Assembly: GCA_022706175.1 (NCBI GenBank)
Contig: JAKJDB010000106.1
Span: 1 to 7,681, forward strand
Direction of reading: 5' to 3'
Length of the DNA: 7,681 nucleotides
DNA from: Candidatus Zhuqueibacterota bacterium
Lineage (GTDB): Bacteria > KSB1 > UBA2214
Under the pieces are notes generated by a model that made no database searches, had not been told where the DNA came from, and saw nothing but the letters and a program-made list of their open reading frames with translations. The position numbers and the translations under genes were made by a program. Below are positions 1 to 5,236 of this stretch, in pieces; position 1 is the first letter of the stretch, and each line of letters starts with the position of its first letter.

Positions 1-1188
1 GCCACCTTGCCAAACCGGTGACCACTCCATGGGCATCGCGTTGGGGTTCTCCAGATTAAAGGCGTCGATCAAAAGAGCAGCGCCGGGATCGGTGAAGGTT
101 CTGCCGCCGTTGGACAAAAACCACGAATCCATCGCGGCTTGAAAGGACGCGTCGCTGGACTGGAAATTTTTATCGATCCCGGCAAAGAGGCTGTTGTGAA
201 GGCACAGGATGCCGGCCTGCGCATCGGCGACCGTATTGGCGCCGTCGATAAAAAGACCGGTGGGCCAGCCCAGTACCAGCGCATTATAGATTTTGTTCTG
301 CGAGGAACGGCGGAGGTGCAGGCCGCGTTTATAGTTAGAATTTATGCTGGCTGTGGCCGCGGCCTTGGGGCCGATGAGAGTGACATTCCACCAGGTTGGA
401 CTGGTGCGGGGTTCATTCGTCGAGCCGGCGCCGTCATTATCGGATTCAAAGCCGTTGGACCCAGAGATATCGGCGATCTCCGGATCGCGGATGCCAAGCA
501 GGAACTGCAGTTTGCCCTGGTAACCGAAATCGCTGTCAAAATCATCATCAAGACCGCGGTAGGCGATGAGATATTTGGCGTTGACGGTTCCGCCGAACCA
601 TTCGTAGGAATCATCGTTTGCATAGCTGACCTGAATGTGGTCTATCTGCGTGCCGCGGCCGACACCGCCAAACGTGAGGCTGTTGATTTCATTGTTAGGT
701 GAAAAAGCGATGCCGGCGTATTCAATGCGGACATAGCTGAGCACACCGCTGTTGTCATTCGGATCAGCCCCGCCGTAGAGGTCGCCAGGGCCTTCGATGG
801 TGGCCGTGCCGCCGGGAACATTGATGGGGGCCTTGCCGAGAAGGATGATGCCGCCCCAATCACCCCGCTGCGGAGTCTCGGCTGAACCCGGTCGCGTGTA
901 TTGGCTGGTGAAAACGATAGGATGGCCGACCGCGCCCTGAGCCATCAATTTTCCGCCTGGTTGGACTATCAGCGAGCCCTGGGTGTTGTATTCACCATAA
1001 AGAACCGTTCCTGCCGGAATGGTCAAAGTCGCGCCCGATTTGACGCGGACAAATCCGCGCAGCAGATAGGTGGAATCTGCGGATAATACACGGTTGACTG
1101 TAAGATCACCTTCCAGTACCACCTCGCGGGCGCACACGATCCCGGCCATCAGGAATAATGCTGGCACAATCGAAAAAAGCTTTTTCAT
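1..1188 (-). CDS. Secreted right-handed beta-helix type protein, partial (C-terminus beyond window)
   Basis: This frame is open for 396 codons from an ATG at 1188 to the window edge, so the C-terminus is missing. Residues 1-20 (MKKLFSIVPALFLMAGIVCA) form a Sec signal peptide with a likely cut after VCA. The rest looks like an extracytoplasmic parallel beta-helix. It has short strand-turn repeats rich in G, V, I, D and N, such as SGATLTIPAGTVLYGE (51-66), RGDWGGIILLGKAPIN (108-123) and LSYVRIEYAG (150-159). An Asp-rich stretch, LDDDFDSDFGYQG (213-225), could bind calcium. I recognise the style (secreted proteins with the DWGGIILLG and EYAG phrases, found beside TonB receptors) but not a named family, and no catalytic site is evident. 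The start is fixed by a GGAGG five bases upstream. The gene lies downstream of the TonB receptor gene with a 192-base gap and has its own promoter-like element. Inferred role: surface or periplasmic partner of that receptor, such as substrate capture. The signal peptide and secretion are well supported; the function is not. Confidence 0.85.
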   Translation of the reverse strand, partial: MKKLFSIVPALFLMAGIVCAREVVLEGDLTVNRVLSADSTYLLRGFVRVKSGATLTIPAGTVLYGEYNTQGSLIVQPGGKLMAQGAVGHPIVFTSQYTRPGSAETPQRGDWGGIILLGKAPINVPGGTATIEGPGDLYGGADPNDNSGVLSYVRIEYAGIAFSPNNEINSLTFGGVGRGTQIDHIQVSYANDDSYEWFGGTVNAKYLIAYRGLDDDFDSDFGYQGKLQFLLGIRDPEIADISGSNGFESDNDGAGSTNEPRTSPTWWNVTLIGPKAAATASINSNYKRGLHLRRSSQNKIYNALVLGWPTGLFIDGANTVADAQAGILCLHNSLFAGIDKNFQSSDASFQAAMDSWFLSNGGRTFTDPGAALLIDAFNLENPNAMPMEWSPVWQGG

Positions 1189-1193
1189 TTTTT

Positions 1194-1198
1194 CCTCC
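1194..1198 (-). promoter_or_regulatory. Ribosome binding site of the beta-helix protein gene
   Basis: On the minus strand GGAGG is followed by five A residues and then the ATG at 1188. This is a strong Shine-Dalgarno match at normal spacing and decides the start codon. Confidence 0.8.
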
Positions 1199-1225
1199 AA
1201 AGCGTTAGGTTACCTGTTCGCGGAT

Positions 1226-1281
1226 ATTATACCATCGGTCTATGAAGTCAGGATGAAGCTGATGTGAAAAAATAAACAAGA
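1226..1281 (-). promoter_or_regulatory. Promoter with four tandem Pho-box-like repeats, for the beta-helix protein gene
   Basis: Reading the minus strand, a perfect TATAAT lies at 1231-1226, about 38 bases before the ATG. No good -35 hexamer stands 17 bases upstream. Instead there are four 7-base direct repeats with 4-base spacers: TCTTGTT (1281-1275), TTTTCAC (1270-1264), GCTTCAT (1259-1253) and ACTTCAT (1248-1242). The last ends exactly 10 bases before the -10. PhoB-type Pho boxes have this arrangement (7-bp repeats, 11-bp period, box about 10 bp from the -10), with the activator replacing the -35 contact. Binding by an OmpR/PhoB-family regulator is inferred. The two promoter-proximal repeats are nearly identical; the two distal ones are weaker. 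Confidence 0.65.
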
Positions 1282-1290
1282 TCACAGAGG

Positions 1291-1319
1291 GCCTTCGGAA
1301 CAGGGCGCCTCCCGAAGGC
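1291..1319 (-). terminator. Hairpin between the receptor and beta-helix genes; possible terminator
   Basis: GCCTTCGG (1291-1298) and CCGAAGGC (1312-1319) are a perfect 8-bp inverted repeat with a 13-base loop, starting about 60 bases after the receptor stop codon. On the minus strand the stem is not followed directly by a T run; a T-rich stretch comes only about 10-20 bases later. It may be a weak terminator or a 3'-end stabilising stem. Lying just before the next promoter array, it fits separation of the two minus-strand transcripts. Confidence 0.4.
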
Positions 1320-1380
1320 GGATGCGTACATCACGTTTCGCACCACCAGCATTCTCCTGAACGGCCGGCGAAAAGGTGCG

Positions 1381-4137
1381 CTAGAGCTGATAGGAAAAAC
1401 CCAAGGCAACGGTTCTGCCCAGGCTGCGCAGCTCGGCCCGTTTGTCGCCCTCCAGAGTGCGTTGGACCGTTTCATGGTGCTGATTTAAAAGATCCTGGAC
1501 GCTCAATTTTATTTCGAGCTGTTTGAGGATGTTAGCGGCGAGCGTGAGGTCGAGTTGATCTCGTGGAAGCTCAATGACATCACCCAGGCCGGCAAAACCA
1601 ACGCGAGAGATCCGCTCACCCACTCGATTATAGATAAGCGAACTTGAAAATCGGCCGTCGTCGTTTTCATAATACATACCGGCGTTGGCGATGTAATCGG
1701 CCTGCCCCTGCAGCGCACGAGTATCCTGCTGAAAGCTGTTCTCTCCCTTGAGGTCGATCTCTGAACGGATCAGGCTCAGATTGCCCACGAATGAAAAATT
1801 GGCCAAACTGGAGGAAAGGCCCTCCAACCCTTTTTTCATCTCGATTTCGATGCCCACGTTGCGGGCGAAATCGGCATTCGCATAGGAACGGACTGGTTCA
1901 AAGCCGGACGATGCGATTAGAATTTGTTCAATGGGATCCACCAAACGCTTATAAAAACCGCTGACGGCCAACAGCTCTCCGGGCTTGGGAAAATACTCGA
2001 GGCGAAGGTCAAAATTGGCCACCAGAGTTCTTGTGAGGTCGCTATTGCCCTGAATCAGCTCATTGGCGACAAAGTCGAAATAGCTGAAGGGCGCCAGTTC
2101 GCGGAATTCAGGCCGGGCAAGGGTTTTTGAAAAGGCGGCCCGCAGATTCATTTTTTCGCGCAGCGCACAGGTCAGGTTGAGGCTTGGCAGCCAGTCCTGA
2201 TAGCGATGCCGTACTCGAAGCGGCTCGTTGGTGAGGCTGTAGGAATCAAGACTCTGCTCCGATCCCTCATAGCGAATGCCGGTGACGATTTTGATACGGT
2301 TGGTCACCTGAAATCCGGTCATGAGATAGCAAGCGTAGATGGACTGATTCGAGGCGTAGCTGTCGGAGGGTTTCGTGACTTCGGCGACTTCAATAAAAGT
2401 GTGATTAAAATTTTCCGCGGCAAAGATCCTCTCCACCGGCCCGGTCATCAGCTGATCCTCTGCTGTAAAATTGCCGCCGGGAAGATTCCTGAAGCCAAAA
2501 GTCCGGGCGTTAAAAGAGCGCTTTTTCAGGTCAGTGTAAAAACCGCATTTAAACGAGGGGCGGTCCGGACCGGCAAAGGGCTTGATCGTGATATGGGCGC
2601 TCGCCCCGCGGTTGGTATCGTCGAGGTCGCCATAAAAGCGGGTGGCAACCGATGGATCGAGGAGAAAACGCAAGGGCGCGTCTGGTTCATAAAGATCCCG
2701 AGAATAGACATAGCGTCTGGCATCCGGTTCATCACGCCTGGATCGACCATAATGGAGCCGCCAACTCAGGCCGGCGCCGTGCAGCACGGCGAAATGATGT
2801 TCAGCGACCACCTGGCTGGAAAAAAGCGACCTGGACACATAACGAAGAGAGGTCACTTTGCGGTAGTCGGGATAATAGTGATAGGGCCCTTCATAGATCG
2901 TCGTTTCGTCATCCGCGTTCTGAGTGTAGAGGTTTTTCAGGCTGAACGTGTGTTGGGCGCCCAGCTTGAGGCTGGTATTGAGCATGCCGCTCCAAGCAAT
3001 AGAGTTGGTGTAACTGGAACCTTTATAGAGATAGCGGGGGCCTTCAAACGTATAGCTGTTCTTTTCCAAACCAGCCGCCACATCATGATCAGAATAATTG
3101 AGTGAAGCGATATAACCGAAAAGATGGCGGCCGAAATCGATCGAGTTGCCGAGACTGACCTTCAGATCGCCCTTGATGGGCGCCGTGGATCGAGCGGTCT
3201 CCCAGTTATTGCTGAAGGCCAGTCCGATCGCCTGTAGCTCTTCCGAACTGTAATTGCCACGGCTGACCTTTACGGCATGGATACGGGAAGGCAGGGAGCG
3301 TGTGCCGTCATCCATAGCGAGCCAGTCCCGCGTGCCGCCACGGTAATGGATGAACTCACTGAGGCTGGTTTTGGAATCATAGCGGGACGAAGTGCTGATA
3401 TGAAAAATCCGCCTGGCTGGAAACTCTACGGTATTGATCTCGATCAGGCCGCCTGAAAAGTCGGCGGGCTTGTCGGGTGTGGCGGTCTTGGACGTAAGCA
3501 GGTTCTCGATCAGATGGGCCGGGAGCAGGTCATATGAAAAGCTCTTTTTTTCCGGATCCGTGCTTGGCAGCGACGCGCCGTTGAGCAAGGTGCTGTTATA
3601 GCGTTCGCTCACACCACGGACAAAGGCATATTTTCCCTCTGCCACCGTGATGCCGGCCATCCTTTTTAAAACATCGGCGCCGTCGGAGCTGTTGTTCCGC
3701 CCGATCAGCTCAGCGCTGACTCCATCGACCATATGGCCGGCATTTTTCTGCATAGTGATCACTGCCGCCTCGCTGTTTTTAATGGCCTGTGCGGTGACGA
3801 TGACCTCTTGCATTTGAATGGAAGAGGGCGTCAGAGCCACAGAGAGGCGGGTATCCCTATCAGCGGTCACCCTCACCTCTGCGACGGTGACCGCTTGATA
3901 GGAAATAAAAGAAAAACGAACTTGATAGGTGCCGGCCGGCAGCCCTTTGATCAGAAAACATCCATCCAGATCACTGATGGCGCCCCAAGAGGCGCCGACG
4001 ATCATCACATTGGCGCCGATAAGCGGTTCATCGTTCGACCGGTCAACGACCTTGCCGCTGATCGTGCCGGTCCCTTGTGCGGCAGCCATGTCGCTCAGAG
4101 CGAACAGGCAAAACGCTGCAATGATTAATTTTTTCAT
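1381..4137 (-). CDS. TonB-dependent outer-membrane receptor with carboxypeptidase-regulatory-like N-terminal domain
   Basis: A 918-residue outer-membrane receptor for TonB/proton-motive-force-driven import of a large or scarce substrate. Residues 1-20 are a Sec signal peptide. Residues 23-103 form a carboxypeptidase-regulatory-like beta-sandwich (GTISGKVVDRSNDEPLIGAN, later DLDGCFLIKGLPAGTY). EVIVTA at 111-116 is a TonB-box-like segment. The plug spans about 120-240 and contains FVRGVSERYNSTLLNGASLP (172-191), DLLPAHLIENLLTSKTATPD (203-222) and DFSGG (226-230). The remainder is a beta-barrel, with the typical KTLARPEFRELAP motif late in the barrel and a final strand GRTVALGFSYQL ending in Leu rather than the commoner Phe. 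The ATG at 4137 is preferred over an in-frame TTG at 4152 because GAGGA sits 8 bases before the ATG and overlaps the TTG. Length is normal for the family. The substrate cannot be read from sequence; the Pho-box-like promoter suggests a phosphorus-containing ligand (inference). Confidence 0.95.
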   Translation of the reverse strand: MKKLIIAAFCLFALSDMAAAQGTGTISGKVVDRSNDEPLIGANVMIVGASWGAISDLDGCFLIKGLPAGTYQVRFSFISYQAVTVAEVRVTADRDTRLSVALTPSSIQMQEVIVTAQAIKNSEAAVITMQKNAGHMVDGVSAELIGRNNSSDGADVLKRMAGITVAEGKYAFVRGVSERYNSTLLNGASLPSTDPEKKSFSYDLLPAHLIENLLTSKTATPDKPADFSGGLIEINTVEFPARRIFHISTSSRYDSKTSLSEFIHYRGGTRDWLAMDDGTRSLPSRIHAVKVSRGNYSSEELQAIGLAFSNNWETARSTAPIKGDLKVSLGNSIDFGRHLFGYIASLNYSDHDVAAGLEKNSYTFEGPRYLYKGSSYTNSIAWSGMLNTSLKLGAQHTFSLKNLYTQNADDETTIYEGPYHYYPDYRKVTSLRYVSRSLFSSQVVAEHHFAVLHGAGLSWRLHYGRSRRDEPDARRYVYSRDLYEPDAPLRFLLDPSVATRFYGDLDDTNRGASAHITIKPFAGPDRPSFKCGFYTDLKKRSFNARTFGFRNLPGGNFTAEDQLMTGPVERIFAAENFNHTFIEVAEVTKPSDSYASNQSIYACYLMTGFQVTNRIKIVTGIRYEGSEQSLDSYSLTNEPLRVRHRYQDWLPSLNLTCALREKMNLRAAFSKTLARPEFRELAPFSYFDFVANELIQGNSDLTRTLVANFDLRLEYFPKPGELLAVSGFYKRLVDPIEQILIASSGFEPVRSYANADFARNVGIEIEMKKGLEGLSSSLANFSFVGNLSLIRSEIDLKGENSFQQDTRALQGQADYIANAGMYYENDDGRFSSSLIYNRVGERISRVGFAGLGDVIELPRDQLDLTLAANILKQLEIKLSVQDLLNQHHETVQRTLEGDKRAELRSLGRTVALGFSYQL

Positions 4138-4143
4138 TTGATT

Positions 4144-4150
4144 CTTCCTC
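4144..4150 (-). promoter_or_regulatory. Ribosome binding site of the TonB receptor gene; decides the start
   Basis: GAGGAAG on the minus strand, with its GAGGA core 8 bases before the ATG at 4137. It overlaps the in-frame TTG at 4152, which argues against that codon being the start. Confidence 0.7.
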
Positions 4151-4205
4151 AAGGATACGATGGAATAGGACAGCCATGGGTTAAAAATCCAATATGATTG
4201 GCTTT

Positions 4206-4261
4206 AAAATAGACATCCTTTGTTAAGTGTGCATTAAGACCCTATCAAGATATCATCAATT
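4206..4261 (-). promoter_or_regulatory. Promoter with four tandem Pho-box-like repeats, for the TonB receptor gene
   Basis: On the minus strand four 7-base direct repeats occur with 4-base spacers: AATTGAT (4261-4255), TCTTGAT (4250-4244), TCTTAAT (4239-4233) and ACTTAAC (4228-4222). Exactly 10 bases then separate the last repeat from a -10-like TATTTT (4211-4206). Repeat length, period and distance to the -10 are identical to the element before the beta-helix protein gene, although the base sequences differ enough that this is not a recent duplication. Predicted transcription start is near 4199, giving a leader of about 60 bases. Known PhoB boxes share the geometry; the identity of the regulator is inferred. 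Confidence 0.65.
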
Positions 4262-4599
4262 CGCCAAACCACCCAAGGGACCGCCATTTGAAAACTGCGT
4301 TTCGAGCAGGGTCATGAACGTAATAACCTCATAGTGAATCGATCAGGAGATTACGGGGAATAGGTTTAGAGGGAAAACGCACGGGGTAAGAAATCAGGAG
4401 AGCCTTCGTACCCGTTGAAAGAGGCTTACTCTCTTGTTTTCTCAATATGAGCTGAGTAGAGCCAATAATGGTCCGTTGGACCGAAGAAACAAAACACGTT
4501 GCGACTTTTGCAGCAACAGACGGCTTTTCAGACCGCGATCAGGCCACCCCGAGTGCATCATGGACAACGCGGGCCTTAACCGCAAAGCCGGGTGAGACG

Positions 4600-4665
4600 G
4601 TTTGACATCACGTCAGGGACGGCCCGTTTTTTGCGTTTCACATCACAGTACAATGCGCCGTCCCT
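4600..4665. repeat. Direct repeat plus 9-bp inverted repeat cluster
   Basis: GTTTGACATCAC (4600-4611) and GTTTCACATCAC (4635-4646) match at 11 of 12 positions with a 35-base period. They are interleaved with a perfect 9-bp inverted repeat, AGGGACGGC (4615-4623) and GCCGTCCCT (4657-4665), with a 33-base loop. A T6 run follows the left arm at 4627-4632. It could be a fold in an unrecognised transcript, an operator pair or a remnant of a small repetitive element; nothing here favours one of these. Confidence 0.4.
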
Positions 4666-4676
4666 CGCTGAAAAGT

Positions 4677-4701
4677 AACGCAGAGAATGAAGCGCTGCGT
4701 T
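4677..4701 (-). terminator. Hairpin downstream of the small peptide gene; possible terminator
   Basis: AACGCAG (4677-4683) and CTGCGTT (4695-4701) form a perfect 7-bp stem with an 11-base loop. On the minus strand it lies about 50 bases after the peptide stop and is followed by ACTTTTC, a short T tract. On the plus strand it is followed by TTCTC, so it could act weakly in either direction. Confidence 0.35.
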
Positions 4702-4749
4702 TTCTCGTCGCCTGTAGGCTTGATGGAAGAGCGAATGGAGGAAGAGCGG

Positions 4750-4920
4750 TTATCGGCAAACTGCGGCTGCTGTTACGCCGATGACGACGCCGGCGACAAT
4801 GCCAGCGCCGGTCATGCCGGCGATGCCGAACGCCAATGCGTTCCAGGCGCCAAACTGAATAAAGGCTGCGTTGCAGATCCAATATTCAACAGATGTTATT
4901 CCGCCGGTTATGGTTTCCAT
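4750..4920 (-). CDS. Small hydrophobic glycine/alanine-rich peptide, 56 residues, unknown function
   Basis: The ATG at 4920 opens a 56-codon frame closed by TAA at 4752-4750, with an in-frame TGA four codons upstream, so this is the only nearby ATG. The N-terminus is METITGGITSVEYWICNAAF. Residues 28-54 are a continuous hydrophobic stretch rich in G and A, with glycines at 32, 35, 38, 40, 44 and 48. That is a glycine-zipper or GxxxG-like pattern suited to a helix that packs in a membrane. Two cysteines, C16 and C55, could form a disulfide or be modified. Size and composition recall class II bacteriocin precursors or small membrane proteins, but no convincing double-glycine leader is present and no processing or immunity gene is visible. 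The Shine-Dalgarno is weak (GAAAAG directly before the ATG). Third codon positions are GC-rich, as expected of a coding frame here. It could also be a chance frame in non-coding DNA. Confidence 0.45.
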   Translation of the reverse strand: METITGGITSVEYWICNAAFIQFGAWNALAFGIAGMTGAGIVAGVVIGVTAAAVCR

Positions 4921-5152
4921 CTTTTCAAATCAGGCTAGAAATTTTCAAGCATAATGTAAAATAATTCAATGCGTTGATCAGTACCCCCGGCACTCTTCTC
5001 AGAGCTTGAAAACAAGAGTAAAAACCGGCATCCCCTTCATGGTCCGCGTCGCCTGAACCCATACGCGCTGATGCAAACCCTCGGCAAGACTAAAGCTATA
5101 GATAGAGAACGCTTCCTTTCAAGATAAATTTTCTGCGTCGGCCCACTGCTGT

Positions 5153-5169
5153 CCAGGGCGATGCCCTGG
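5153..5169 (+). repeat. Compact perfect hairpin in the transporter's upstream region
   Basis: CCAGGGC, a GAT loop, then GCCCTGG: a perfect 7-bp GC-rich stem with a 3-base loop, extendable by one wobble pair and one GC pair to 5151-5171. No T run follows on either strand, so a classic intrinsic terminator is unlikely. It lies just upstream of the putative -35 and could be an operator palindrome or a REP-like dispersed element. Confidence 0.5.
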
Positions 5170-5179
5170 GCAATTCTGC

Positions 5180-5208
5180 TTGATTCTCAGCAGCTGAATG
5201 AGTATTTT
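5180..5208 (+). promoter_or_regulatory. Possible sigma-70-type promoter for the transporter gene
   Basis: TTGATT (5180-5185), a 17-base spacer and TATTTT (5203-5208), 28 bases before the ATG at 5237. Each hexamer matches the consensus at four of six positions. The spacing is ideal, but the match is of a quality that occurs by chance in AT-rich DNA. Confidence 0.35.
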
Positions 5209-5236
5209 AAAAAATTAGCCATATTACCGGATCGCT

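Larger units (their letters stand above)
4262..4749. other. Intergenic stretch without a recognisable gene
   Basis: All six frames are broken by frequent stops or give short, strongly basic, unprotein-like translations. Visible minor structure: ATCAGGAGA occurs twice (4342-4350 and 4393-4401), GGTCC-GTT-GGACC forms a small perfect hairpin (4470-4482), and the 3' part holds the repeat cluster and hairpin listed separately. No tRNA, rRNA or known riboswitch core was recognised. Confidence 0.5.
4921..5236. other. Intergenic stretch upstream of the Nramp-like transporter
   Basis: No gene is recognised. It contains a nested inverted repeat (ACTCTT at 4992-4997 with AAGAGT at 5014-5019, flanked by CCGG at 4987-4990 and 5025-5028), a weak resemblance to the 5' half of a GEMM-I aptamer at about 5062-5098, a compact hairpin at 5153-5169 and a possible promoter at 5180-5208. 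The last two are listed separately. Confidence 0.5.

Noticed and set aside
139..702. 187-codon open frame on the plus strand
   Set aside because: It is antisense to the beta-helix protein, which has a signal peptide, a ribosome binding site and family-typical repeats.
2206..3105. 299-codon open frame on the plus strand
   Set aside because: It is antisense to the TonB receptor barrel. The receptor frame has a continuous domain structure over 918 codons, while this frame has no family features.
4135..4152. TTG at 4152 as start of the TonB receptor
   Set aside because: The Shine-Dalgarno GAGGA overlaps that TTG and is correctly spaced for the ATG at 4137, which also gives a standard signal peptide.
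4353..4386. G-quadruplex in the purine-rich stretch
   Set aside because: Only three runs of three or more G occur with short loops; a fourth run is missing.
4643..4882. 79-codon minus-strand frame overlapping the small peptide in another frame
   Set aside because: Runs of Arg and His and low-complexity basic composition are typical of a shifted frame of GC-rich coding DNA.
4687..4938. 83-codon plus-strand frame in the central intergenic region
   Set aside because: It is antisense to the 56-residue peptide frame, is rich in Cys, Asp and Asn without a pattern, and has no ribosome binding site.
5168..5182. Sigma-54 promoter (GG-N10-GC) before the transporter
   Set aside because: The GG and GC here are 7-8 bases apart instead of 10, so the fixed -24/-12 spacing is not met.
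5041..5236. Manganese (yybP-ykoY) or magnesium (M-box) riboswitch before the Nramp-like gene
   Set aside because: Looked for because of the transporter family, but none of the conserved core sequences of either class was seen.
5180..5236. Pho-box-like repeats before the transporter
   Set aside because: A single GCTTGAT occurs at 5178-5184, but no matching repeat lies 11 bases up- or downstream.
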